A stretch of DNA of 7,514 nt from OMOG01 sp041485845 (GTDB taxonomy: Bacteria; Acidobacteriota; Terriglobia; Bryobacterales; Bryobacteraceae): contig JBGPKH010000455.1 of the NCBI GenBank assembly GCA_041485845.1, positions 1 through 7,514 on the forward strand. The letters are read 5' to 3'. Below the pieces are notes generated by a model. It was given only the letters and a program-made list of their open reading frames with translations, did not search any database and was not told the DNA's origin. Below, in pieces: positions 1 to 6,657 of the stretch; within the stretch, counting starts at the first letter, position 1, and each line of letters begins with the position of its first letter. The position numbers were made by a program, and so were the translations under genes.

Positions 1-604
1 AGCGCTTCCGCGCCGGCGCACTCGTCCGCGACACCAGCGACGCTGCCACCCGATACCCCAGCGCCAGCGCCACCAACGCTCCGTACAGCAGCGGCAGGCG
101 TATGTCGGACTTCACCAGCCAGTAGTAGTGCATCACCGCGGCGATGCCGGTGAAGTACACGAGACGGTGCAACATCTGCCAGCGCTTGCCGCCTAGGCGG
201 CGGATCCAGCCCGTCGTGGACGTCAGCGCCAGCGGCAGCATGGCCACGAACGCGCTCAATCCGGCGAAGATGAACCGGCGCTTACCGAAATCCTGGAGAA
301 TCTCCCGGAAGTCGAAGAACTTGTCCAGCGCGAACCAGGTGAGGAAGTGCAGACAGCCGTAGAAGAATGCGAACAGCCCGATCATGCGGCGGAAGCGGAT
401 GAGGTCGGGAAGATGCAGCAGCTTGCGCAGCGGCGTAACGAACAGCGTGGCCACGATCAGCCGGATGGCCCAGTCGCCGGTGAAATGCGTGATGTACTCG
501 ATCGGGTTCGAGGTGAGGTCCTGGTTCCATGCGCGCCACGCCAGCCACAACACCGGCGCCAGGCACACCACGAAGACCAGAATCTTGCTCCAGCGGCGCT
601 TCAT
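1..604 (-). CDS. msrQ: MsrQ, heme-binding membrane subunit of the MsrPQ methionine sulfoxide reductase (3' end cut by window)
   Basis: Inner-membrane b-type heme protein that passes electrons from the respiratory chain or a flavin reductase to periplasmic MsrP. The reading frame starts at an ATG three bases after the msrP stop and stays open for 201 codons to the left edge, so the stop lies outside the window. The family is about 200-210 residues, so only a few residues are missing. The protein is a chain of hydrophobic segments (about residues 8-22, 44-58, 74-92, 112-128, 146-163, 170-188). Candidate heme ligands are H86 (in GCLHFLTW), H146 (in MLHRLVYF) and H159 (in VMHYYW), placed like the conserved histidines of the ferric-reductase-like transmembrane fold. 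The basic start (MKRRW) fits an inside-positive N-terminus. The tight spacing to msrP implies one transcript and translational coupling. The family assignment is confident. No oddity is seen apart from the edge truncation. Confidence 0.95.
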   Translation of the reverse strand, partial: MKRRWSKILVFVVCLAPVLWLAWRAWNQDLTSNPIEYITHFTGDWAIRLIVATLFVTPLRKLLHLPDLIRFRRMIGLFAFFYGCLHFLTWFALDKFFDFREILQDFGKRRFIFAGLSAFVAMLPLALTSTTGWIRRLGGKRWQMLHRLVYFTGIAAVMHYYWLVKSDIRLPLLYGALVALALGYRVAASLVSRTSAPARKR

Positions 605-607
605 GGA

Positions 608-1534
608 TCAGAAGAACTTTTTCAGGTCCATGCCGGCGTACAGGCTCCCCACCTGCTCGGCGTAGCCGTTGAACATCAAGGTGGGTCGCCGGCGGAACTC
701 GCCCAGGCGGCGTTCCGTGGCCTGGCTGTATCGCGGGTTATCCACGTTCGGGTTCACGTTGGAGTACCAGCCATACATGGGCGGGTTCGCCAGGTTCCAC
801 GTGCATGGCGGTTGACTCCCCACCAGCTTGATCTTCACGATCGATTTGATGCTCTTGAAACCGTATTTCCACGGCACCACCATGCGCACGGGAGCGCCGT
901 CCTGGGGCGGCAGCGTTTCGCCGTACATGCCGACCGAGAGAAGCGCCAGCGGGTTCATGGCCTCGTCGAGCCGCAGTCCTTCCATGTAGGGGAACGGAAG
1001 ACCGGCGATCTCGGGCCGGGCGAGGGGCATCTGCTTCAGGTCGTAATAGCTCTCGAACGCGACGAACTTGGCTTTGGAGTTCGGCCCGACGGCCTTGAGC
1101 AGGGTGCTGAGCGAGTATCCCACCCAGGGCACCACAATCGACCAGCCTTCGACGCAGCGGTGTCGGTAGATGCGCTCCTCGAGCGGCGCCAGCTTGACGA
1201 TATCCTCGATGCTAAACTTGCGGGGTTTGTCGCACGCCCCCTCGACAGAAACCGTCCAGGGATCGGTTTTGAAATTCCTGGCATGCACCGCGGGCTGGTC
1301 CTTCTCCGTGCCGAACTCCCAGAAGTTGTTGTAGGTAGTGACTTCTTTGTAGGAGTTCTCTTTTTCCGTGGTGCTGAACGGGCTCTTCACCAGGTTGGGC
1401 AGCTTGGTTGCGGCCACCGCGCGCCCGGCCAGAAACGCCGCCGGGATGGCGGCGAGGAACTTGCGCCGGTTCAGGTAAACCGGCTTCGGGGTGATCTCTG
1501 AGTAGGGGATATCCGCAGACTTCTTGATCAGCAT
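608..1534 (-). CDS. msrP: MsrP, periplasmic molybdopterin-dependent protein-methionine-sulfoxide reductase catalytic subunit
   Basis: Reduces methionine sulfoxide in envelope proteins, using a molybdopterin cofactor and electrons from MsrQ. The protein has 308 residues, normal for the family. The N-terminus carries the family-typical opening (MLIKK...SEITPK.VYLNRR) and a Tat signal: R23-R24 in NRRKFLAA, a short hydrophobic stretch, then an AVA cleavage site near residue 41. The sulfite-oxidase-type molybdopterin domain follows. C127 in YRHRCVEGW is the expected molybdenum-ligating cysteine. Further conserved blocks are WSIVVPWVGY, YGETLPPQDGAPVR and VPWKYGFKSIKSI. The chosen ATG gives the full family N-terminus, so the start is secure, although no clear Shine-Dalgarno precedes it. 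A TAGAAT hexamer about 10 bases upstream suggests a very short leader. It forms an operon with msrQ. The Gfo/Idh/MocA gene upstream is on the same strand but separated by a palindrome-rich 143-base spacer, so co-transcription is uncertain. Confidence 0.97.
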   Translation of the reverse strand: MLIKKSADIPYSEITPKPVYLNRRKFLAAIPAAFLAGRAVAATKLPNLVKSPFSTTEKENSYKEVTTYNNFWEFGTEKDQPAVHARNFKTDPWTVSVEGACDKPRKFSIEDIVKLAPLEERIYRHRCVEGWSIVVPWVGYSLSTLLKAVGPNSKAKFVAFESYYDLKQMPLARPEIAGLPFPYMEGLRLDEAMNPLALLSVGMYGETLPPQDGAPVRMVVPWKYGFKSIKSIVKIKLVGSQPPCTWNLANPPMYGWYSNVNPNVDNPRYSQATERRLGEFRRRPTLMFNGYAEQVGSLYAGMDLKKFF

Positions 1535-1544
1535 AATATTGCCA

Positions 1545-1550
1545 ATTCTA
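1545..1550 (-). promoter_or_regulatory. possible -10 element for msrPQ
   Basis: Read on the minus strand this is TAGAAT, a 5 of 6 match to the sigma-70 -10 consensus, in the AT-rich run before msrP. It ends 10 bases before the msrP ATG, so the transcript would have only a few leader bases. That would agree with the absence of a Shine-Dalgarno. No good -35 hexamer is visible at 16-18 bases. Weak evidence. Confidence 0.25.
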
Positions 1551-1601
1551 TATCGTTAGACGAGGCGGATGTATTCCCCGGATTCAGCAATTTACAACTG
1601 G

Positions 1602-1623
1602 GGACAGGCCGGGAGGCCTGTCC
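1602..1623. repeat. perfect palindromic hairpin, GGACAGGCC arms
   Basis: The 9-base arms GGACAGGCC (1602-1610) and GGCCTGTCC (1615-1623) flank a 4-base loop, GGGA. A further half copy, GCCTGTCC, follows at 1629-1636. The hairpin lies between the Gfo/Idh/MocA gene and msrP, 68 bases before the msrP start. No T-run follows on the minus strand, so it is not a classical intrinsic terminator. It may still stabilise or separate transcripts. It resembles a REP-like dispersed palindrome and shares its core with the neighbouring palindrome at 1650-1677. Confidence 0.7.
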
Positions 1624-1649
1624 AGGATGCCTGTCCATCGCCGGCGGGT

Positions 1650-1677
1650 GACAGACGACAAAAACCGATCGTCTGTC
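1650..1677. repeat. palindromic hairpin abutting the Gfo/Idh/MocA stop codon
   Basis: The 9-base arms GACAGACGA (1650-1658) and TCGTCTGTC (1669-1677) flank a 10-base loop. On the minus strand the hairpin begins at the base after the TAG stop (1680-1678) of the oxidoreductase gene. A T5 run lies in the loop, not after the stem, so a standard rho-independent terminator is not supported. An mRNA 3'-end stabiliser or a dispersed palindrome is more likely. Confidence 0.65.
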
Positions 1678-3054
1678 CTACGCCTTCACCGGCTTGTCGG
1701 AAGCCTTCCAGCGCTTCTCGTCCCAGTACAGCGTCTTGCCCTCGCGGTAGGACTGCGCGGCGAGATTGATGACCACCACGGCCTTGGCGCCGGTCTCGAC
1801 ATCGAGATGCGGTTTTTCACGTGTCCGCATGCACGAAAGGAAGTTCTCGATGTGCGCGACCATCATGTCCTTCTGGTCGATGGGGATCTGGATTTCTTTG
1901 ATGCCGAACTTCTCTTCGTACTTGGGACCGCCGATCGCCTTGCCGCGGCTGACCTGGGGCTTCACCGTGATGAACGGAACATTACGCTCAAACTGCCCGT
2001 GTTCCACCATCACGATGGTCCCTTCGTGTCCGCGGATGGTGCCGGGAACGTGCGTGTCGTTGGCCATCGAGGAGCTGAGCACCAGCGAGTGGCCCTTGGC
2101 GTATTCGGCGAGCAGGTGGAAGGTGTCGGGGACCTCGCGCTGCGGGCCTTCCTTGAAAACGTAGATGCCGCCGGTGGCCATCACCTTGGTGGGGAACTGG
2201 GGCTCGTCCCAGCAGATGTTGAGCGGCGCGATCACGTGATAGAAGAGGTCGCTGGCGGTGCCCAGCGAGTAGTCCCAATACTTGCGGAAGCGGAAGAAGC
2301 GGTCGGCGTCGAACGCGCGCTTGGGAGCCAGCTTGAACTGCGAGCCGAGCCACATGTTCCAGTCGATGAAATCGTCGCCCTTGCCGTCGGGACCGGCGTT
2401 CTTGTCGATGGGATAGTTCCATTCGCCCTCGGTCGAGTTGCGGTGATAGGAGCCCTGGCTCTCGATCATCTGGCCGATCATGCCGTCGGCGATGGCCTTC
2501 TTGGCCTTCCACCAGATGTCGGCCGAGGTGGTCTGCGAGCCGACCTGGAGGATGCGCTTGGTTTCCTTGACGGTGGCAACCAACTGACGCGCCTCGTCGT
2601 TGGTATGCACCATGGGCTTTTCGAGGTAGACGTCCTTGCCCTTGTCCATGGCGTCGAGGGCCATCTTGGCGTGCCAGTGGTCGGGCGAGGCGACGATCAC
2701 GGCGTCGACCTCGGACTTGGCCAGCACCTCGCGGTAATCGAGAAAGCCGGGCACTTTGTGCCGTTCGGCGGCCTGGCGTTTGCGCTTCTCGTAGACGTCG
2801 CACACGGCGACGATCTGGCAGGCGTTGTTCTGCTGCCCGAAGCGCGAAAAGGCCTGGGCATCGTAGGCGCCGCGTCCACCGACGCCGAGCACCCCGATAT
2901 TGATGCGATCATTGGCGCCGAGGACCCGGCCGCCCGTCATTTTGTTGCCACTCTTGGCCGCGAGAGCCGAGTTGGCCGCTCCCAGCGTGAGACCGGTTGC
3001 GCCTACGGTCTTGAGGAAGTCTCTGCGATCGAGAGAATCTTTTTCGGTTGACAT
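1678..3054 (-). CDS. Tat-exported Gfo/Idh/MocA-family oxidoreductase
   Basis: NAD(P)-dependent sugar or sugar-derivative oxidoreductase of the glucose-fructose oxidoreductase/inositol dehydrogenase/MocA family, predicted to act in the envelope after Tat export. The 458-residue protein starts MSTEKDSLDRRDFLKT. R10-R11 with FLK and an Ala/Gly-rich segment ending in ALAA (near 33) form the Tat signal. The Rossmann fold begins at about 51 (GVLGVGGRG), DHWH lies at 125-128 and the family motif EKP at 145-147. D269-x3-H273 (SDLFYH) fits the usual catalytic Asp/His pair of the C-terminal domain. The start at 3054 is chosen over an in-frame upstream codon (about 3147) because it has an AAAGGAG site five bases away and begins just before the signal peptide; the extra 31 residues look unlike a signal. 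The substrate is not recognisable. Exported members of this family often sit with glycosidases, as here. It lies 143 bases downstream of the glycosidase-like gene on the same strand. Confidence 0.93.
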   Translation of the reverse strand: MSTEKDSLDRRDFLKTVGATGLTLGAANSALAAKSGNKMTGGRVLGANDRINIGVLGVGGRGAYDAQAFSRFGQQNNACQIVAVCDVYEKRKRQAAERHKVPGFLDYREVLAKSEVDAVIVASPDHWHAKMALDAMDKGKDVYLEKPMVHTNDEARQLVATVKETKRILQVGSQTTSADIWWKAKKAIADGMIGQMIESQGSYHRNSTEGEWNYPIDKNAGPDGKGDDFIDWNMWLGSQFKLAPKRAFDADRFFRFRKYWDYSLGTASDLFYHVIAPLNICWDEPQFPTKVMATGGIYVFKEGPQREVPDTFHLLAEYAKGHSLVLSSSMANDTHVPGTIRGHEGTIVMVEHGQFERNVPFITVKPQVSRGKAIGGPKYEEKFGIKEIQIPIDQKDMMVAHIENFLSCMRTREKPHLDVETGAKAVVVINLAAQSYREGKTLYWDEKRWKASDKPVKA

Positions 3055-3059
3055 GAAAA

Positions 3060-3066
3060 CTCCTTT
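3060..3066 (-). promoter_or_regulatory. ribosome binding site that fixes the Gfo/Idh/MocA start
   Basis: The minus strand reads AAAGGAG, then TTTTC, then ATG at 3054. This is a near-consensus Shine-Dalgarno at a five-base spacing. It supports the internal start over the longer in-frame version of the gene. Confidence 0.8.
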
Positions 3067-3077
3067 TTCAAACACAC

Positions 3078-3105
3078 AAGGCAATCCGGAATTTCGGATC
3101 GCCTT
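3078..3105 (-). promoter_or_regulatory. imperfect leader hairpin upstream of the Gfo/Idh/MocA gene
   Basis: Arms AAGGCAATCCG (3078-3088) and CGGATCGCCTT (3095-3105) pair over 11 bases with one mismatch around a 6-base loop. On the minus strand the hairpin sits 23 bases before the ATG and 11 bases before the AAAGGAG site. The palindrome is visible. Its role is unknown: it could be a leader structure, a protein-binding operator, or an incidental spacer structure. No U-run follows on the minus strand. It differs in sequence from the GACAGRC palindromes at 1602-1677. Confidence 0.45.
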
Positions 3106-3197
3106 TTCCTGGACGTCGTTCACCGGATCGAGCACTCCTATTATCACTCACGGCGCGGCGGAACGGGGGGCAGGGTTCGAGGGCAGCGTGGCATCCC

Positions 3198-5381
3198 CTA
3201 CAGATCGATCGCCACCACTTCGTGATCGAGTATCGACGGAATCGTCAGCCGTACCTTGCCGGCCGCCTCCTGCACGCGCGGCGCACGCCCGCTCACCAGC
3301 AGCTTCACCTGCCGCGCCTTCCGTCCTTCCGGCAGCGCGATACTCACCTGTTGCGGCGGCAGCGGGATGAACTCGCGCAACGGGCCCTTCATCATCATCG
3401 GATTGGTCAGATTCACCAGGTGCAGGGTCATCGTATCCTTCTGCCGCCAGAGTGCGACATCCAGGATTCCAGGGCCTTCCACCGTGACCGGGCGCGGCTC
3501 GTTGGCCGCCCAATCCACCGCATTGCGCAGCAACTTTCCGTGGTCCACGGTCAGGATCTCCCAGAAGATGCGGTCGATGTCCCAAGGGAAGTACACCACG
3601 CGGCCCGCGCCCACCTCGCGCACGTAGACTTCGGGAATGTCGGTCTTGGGGACACGCGGGAATACCTCTTCCATCGGAAGATCGGGGTACGAGGGAATCA
3701 GCGTCAGCGGCGGGTTCCGATATTCCTTCGCCGTCTTGGTGCGAACGCGGTTCACCCCGTTGATGATGCGCTCGGCGTCCTCCAGGCCCGCCAGAATGGG
3801 ATGGCGTTTGCCGGTCGCCGGCTCCGGCTCCAGCCGCAGGTAGGAGTTCATCATCCGCTCGTCCAGGCCGCCGTCGTAAGAGGCGCCGAACAAATCCGCC
3901 AGCCCGAAATCGGGGCGGCGCACGCCCCACTCGTTGTAGAGCGAAGTCTCGTGCGTGGCCACCACCCCGCCGCCGCGTTCGACGAACTCCCGCACCTGCC
4001 GGCACTGCTGGTCCGACAACGCCGCGATGTTGGGAAAGATCAGCACCTTGAACTGACCGACGTGCTCCGCGTCGAGCAGGCGGTCGTTGACCATCTCGAA
4101 GGGAATGCGCGCCTCGATCAACGCCTGGTAGTAGCCCAGCGTGTGATCCTCCACCTTCTGGCGCGCGCGTTCGGCGCCGTAATAGTGCGCGGTCTGCTGC
4201 GAGTAGACCATCGCCACGTGGGCCAGCGGCGCCTCGTTGCGCAGGTAGCGCTCGTTGCGGTAATGCCATGTGTAAATGTCCTCGACTACGCTCAGCCAGC
4301 GCTTGTCGTGCGGCACGCCGCAGAACTTGGTGAACCACGGCCGCAGCCCGTTGGCGATTCCGTCGAGCGCCCACAGGCGGATCTCGGGACCGTTCTGCGC
4401 GGAGTCCTTCCACCGGTAGGTCTCTTCCACGCCCACGCTGAAGATCCCGCCGATGGCTTTGCGTCCCATGGTCGAGCGGTACTCCTTGCCGTTCTTCCCG
4501 TTCGCCCAGGGAGCCGTGACTCCGCTGCGCGCCTGGCGATCGGCAAAGAGAATCGACGCCCGTTCGCCGACCGTCTTCATATCCAGCTCGCTCAGCGCGC
4601 CGCCGCCCGAATTGGGGACATAGCGCGCGTTCGGATTGGCCTTGCGAATGGCATCGTCCCACACGCGCCACAGCTCGAATAGCCTCTGCTGCTTCCACTC
4701 GATGTAAGCGCGCCGGCTGGGATCCTGCGGATTGAGCGTACGCGGCAGATCCAGATTCGCGGCCGCCTTGAAGTTCTGCCGGCAGTGCTCGCAGTAGCAC
4801 ATGCCCGACCCCGCCCACCGGTTGCTGAAGACGCCATCCACCTGGTAGAGCGACACGATCTCGCTGGTCACCTCGGTCATGAACTCGAAGTTATAAGGAC
4901 CGAGCGCGCAGGTGACCCACAATTCGGGCATCGCCCAGTGGCGGCGCTTCTGCCCGTTGGCCTCCACCGCGATCCAGTCGGGGTGCGCATCGCAGACATC
5001 CTGGTGCGCGGCGTGCGGATCGGTGCGCGCCAGGATGACCATGTTCAGCTTGCGGCATCCGGCTACGAGGTCGCCGAACGGGTCGCTCGCGCCCATCCAC
5101 TGGCTGCGATAGTGGAGCGGAATCTTGGTGGGGTAGAAGGCCACGCAGCCTCCGGCGCTCAGGCAGGCGGCGTCCGAATGGGTGCGCTTGAAGTAGTCCA
5201 GCCAGAACTGGAGATCGTAGGCGCCCGGATCGTTTTCCGCCAGGGTCAGTTGGGCCCAGCGCATGGGCTTGTCGAACATGGCGGCCGGATCGTCGGCGGG
5301 CGACGCGCCGGCGCTTTCGCCAGTCAGTGCGAGCGCGGAGCCGGCCAACGCGGCGTTGCGCAGAAAGTCTCGTCGATCCAT
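3198..5381 (-). CDS. Tat-exported glycosidase-like protein: GHL6-type barrel plus beta-galactosidase trimerisation-like domain
   Basis: Probable glycoside hydrolase acting in the envelope. It has 727 residues from an ATG two bases after the stop of the upstream dehydratase gene. The N-terminus MDRRDFLRNAALAGSALALT has R3-R4 and an Ala-rich core ending near residue 27, a Tat signal. Residues about 40-350 look like the hypothetical glycosyl hydrolase 6/alpha-amylase-like TIM barrel: a DGVFSNRW strand end at 182-189, then a cysteine cluster C195-x-C197-x2-C200 (CYCEHC), which could bind metal. Residues about 385-610 resemble the beta-galactosidase trimerisation (glutamine-amidotransferase-like) fold, with FKVLIFPNIAALS and FVERGGGVV; THETS replaces the amidotransferase nucleophile region, so no amidotransferase activity is expected. 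The rest looks like a beta-sandwich. As I recall, this domain order also occurs in GH151 alpha-L-fucosidases, but the substrate and catalytic acids cannot be fixed by eye. The same frame stays open far upstream; the 5381 start is preferred for its Tat signal, GGGGG ribosome site and coupling. Confidence 0.85.
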   Translation of the reverse strand: MDRRDFLRNAALAGSALALTGESAGASPADDPAAMFDKPMRWAQLTLAENDPGAYDLQFWLDYFKRTHSDAACLSAGGCVAFYPTKIPLHYRSQWMGASDPFGDLVAGCRKLNMVILARTDPHAAHQDVCDAHPDWIAVEANGQKRRHWAMPELWVTCALGPYNFEFMTEVTSEIVSLYQVDGVFSNRWAGSGMCYCEHCRQNFKAAANLDLPRTLNPQDPSRRAYIEWKQQRLFELWRVWDDAIRKANPNARYVPNSGGGALSELDMKTVGERASILFADRQARSGVTAPWANGKNGKEYRSTMGRKAIGGIFSVGVEETYRWKDSAQNGPEIRLWALDGIANGLRPWFTKFCGVPHDKRWLSVVEDIYTWHYRNERYLRNEAPLAHVAMVYSQQTAHYYGAERARQKVEDHTLGYYQALIEARIPFEMVNDRLLDAEHVGQFKVLIFPNIAALSDQQCRQVREFVERGGGVVATHETSLYNEWGVRRPDFGLADLFGASYDGGLDERMMNSYLRLEPEPATGKRHPILAGLEDAERIINGVNRVRTKTAKEYRNPPLTLIPSYPDLPMEEVFPRVPKTDIPEVYVREVGAGRVVYFPWDIDRIFWEILTVDHGKLLRNAVDWAANEPRPVTVEGPGILDVALWRQKDTMTLHLVNLTNPMMMKGPLREFIPLPPQQVSIALPEGRKARQVKLLVSGRAPRVQEAAGKVRLTIPSILDHEVVAIDL

Positions 5382-5383
5382 CT

Positions 5384-5394
5384 TCACCCCCACC
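5384..5394 (-). promoter_or_regulatory. ribosome binding site inside the dehydratase stop, coupling to the glycosidase-like gene
   Basis: The minus strand reads GGTGGGGGTGA. Its last three bases are the dehydratase stop, and the next gene's ATG follows two bases later. The G-rich run ends five bases before the ATG, so it can act as a Shine-Dalgarno. The overlap of signals implies translational coupling of the two proteins. Confidence 0.6.
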
Positions 5395-6544
5395 AGGTTT
5401 CGCCAGGCGCCAGATGAGCCTTCGCCACATCGGGGTTCAGCTCGATGCCATAGCCCGGCTTGTCCTGTATCGTGAAGTAGCCGTTTTCCCAGAAGCGCCC
5501 TTCGCGGACCACCAGGTCCGGCCACCAGTCGATCCACTTCGCCAGCTCGTGAATGCGGAACTCGCGCATGGCCGCGGCGGCGTGGCACGACGCGATGGTG
5601 CCCACCGGACTCGCGGGATTGTGGCAGGCCGTCCAGATGTAGTACAAGTCCGCGAGATCGGAGATCTTCTTGGATTCCAGCAGGCCGCCGGACTTGGGAA
5701 CGTCGATATGTACTCCGGAAGTCGCCTGCATCTCGATCAGCCTGCGGAAGCCCTGGCGTCCGTAGAGATTCTCTCCCGTGCAGACCGGCACGTTGATGGC
5801 GTGCGTGACCCGCGCCATGGCCTCGATGTTGTCGGGCGGCACGGGGTCTTCCAGCCACATGGGCTTCACCGGCTCGAGCTCCCGCGCCAGCCGGATGACG
5901 TCCTGCGTGTCGTAGCGCCAGTGGCACTCGATAGCGAAGTCGGCGTCCGGTCCGAGCGTCTCGCGCACCGTCTCCATGCCTTTCACGATGCGGCGGTAGT
6001 CGCGGTGCGTGAGATTGCGCGCGTAGGGATCGTGGCCGGGCTCCCGGAATCCGGGATCGGCCCTTGGCGGAACGCCATCGCCCTGGAACTTGAAGGCCGT
6101 CCATCCCCACTTCTCGGCGCGGACCTCTTCGGTCTGGGCGCGCCATTCCTTCGGGTCCTCCACGTGGTCCACCGCCTGCAGCGTGCGGTAGAAGCGGATG
6201 CGGTCGCGGAAACGGCCGCCCAGCAGGTTGCACACGGGGGTCTGGAGCATGCGCCCGCACAGGTCCCAGAGCGCGATCTCGATGCCGCTGGCGGCGGTCA
6301 TGGTGACACCCGCGATGGCCCCGGCGCCGGCGCTCTGCATGAGCATCTTGGTGTAGAGCTTGTCGACGTTCAGCGGGTCCTCGCCCACCACGATGGCCTT
6401 CATCTTGTTCAGGACCAGGTCCTTGACGCCCCAGCCCCAATACGCCTCGCCGATGCCGTAGAGGCCGGAGTCGGTCTCGACCTTGATGAGATTCCAATCC
6501 CAGGTACCGCGCACGATCATGCATTTGACGTCGGTGATTTTCAC
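5384..6544 (-). CDS. enolase-superfamily (mandelate racemase/muconate lactonising type) sugar-acid dehydratase, galactonate dehydratase-like
   Basis: Predicted Mg-dependent dehydratase of an aldonic acid. It has 386 residues from a GTG. The N-terminal capping domain (about 1-125) opens MKITDVK, with KVETDSGLYGIGE at 21-33 and ALWDLCGR at 91-98. In the barrel the metal ligands appear to be E206 (IECHWRY), E232 (WLEDPV) and E258 (TGENLYG). H208, two residues after the first ligand, and H308 (ACHNPASPVG) match the acid/base histidines I recall for E. coli galactonate dehydratase. The mandelate-racemase KxK motif is reduced to K152-F-Q154. A roughly 20-residue insertion lies at about 155-180. Family is secure; the exact sugar acid is not. 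The GTG start has only a weak AAAGAAG site and is the only ATG/GTG/TTG after an in-frame stop near 6634. The 20 codons before it encode the rest of a Tat signal whose ATG is one base out of frame, so the intended product was probably a 416-residue exported precursor. Confidence 0.9.
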   Translation of the reverse strand: MKITDVKCMIVRGTWDWNLIKVETDSGLYGIGEAYWGWGVKDLVLNKMKAIVVGEDPLNVDKLYTKMLMQSAGAGAIAGVTMTAASGIEIALWDLCGRMLQTPVCNLLGGRFRDRIRFYRTLQAVDHVEDPKEWRAQTEEVRAEKWGWTAFKFQGDGVPPRADPGFREPGHDPYARNLTHRDYRRIVKGMETVRETLGPDADFAIECHWRYDTQDVIRLARELEPVKPMWLEDPVPPDNIEAMARVTHAINVPVCTGENLYGRQGFRRLIEMQATSGVHIDVPKSGGLLESKKISDLADLYYIWTACHNPASPVGTIASCHAAAAMREFRIHELAKWIDWWPDLVVREGRFWENGYFTIQDKPGYGIELNPDVAKAHLAPGETWWG

Positions 6545-6635
6545 CTTCTTTTGCAGCGCGGCGGCGGCGCGTTGAAAGGGGCCTGCGAACGCGCAGGCGG
6601 CGGAAAGCGGTACGAAGAAACTCGCGGCGGTTCAT
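6545..6635 (-). pseudogene. out-of-frame Tat signal peptide of the dehydratase gene (one extra base at 6604-6606)
   Basis: On the minus strand the ATG at 6635 encodes MNRREFLRTA, a textbook Tat n-region. After one surplus T in the TTT at 6606-6604, the dehydratase frame continues with SAACAFAGPF, QRAAAA and LQKK, running straight into the GTG-initiated protein. These are the expected hydrophobic core and an Ala-rich cleavage site. Removing one base gives a single 416-residue precursor. As read, the ATG frame does not terminate nearby but continues antisense-like into a long arginine-rich shadow frame. Either this is a sequencing or assembly error, or a real mutation that stops export or expression. 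Confidence 0.75.
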
Positions 6636-6648
6636 GGCAATCGGCGCT

Positions 6649-6657
6649 ACTATATCA
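6649..6657 (-). promoter_or_regulatory. possible extended -10 promoter for the dehydratase/glycosidase genes
   Basis: The minus strand reads TGATATAGT: a TATAGT hexamer (5 of 6 to consensus) preceded by TG-N, an extended -10 arrangement. It ends 13 bases before the Tat-signal ATG at 6635. Transcription would therefore start only a few bases ahead of that ATG. This supports 6635 as the ancestral start. The -35 region is poor (CTGCCG at a 16-base spacing). Confidence 0.4.

Noticed and set aside
347..1501. 384-codon plus-strand open frame over msrQ/msrP
   Set aside because: Antisense to two confidently recognised genes; composition is typical of a GC-rich shadow.
1627..3051. 474-codon plus-strand open frame opposite the Gfo/Idh/MocA gene
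   Set aside because: It is the antisense shadow of a well-supported gene in GC-rich DNA; the product is low-complexity, His/Val/Gly-rich and shows no family motif.
3055..3147. 31-residue N-terminal extension of the Gfo/Idh/MocA protein
   Set aside because: It would bury the Tat signal inside the protein and reads through a leader hairpin; the start at 3054 has a strong Shine-Dalgarno.
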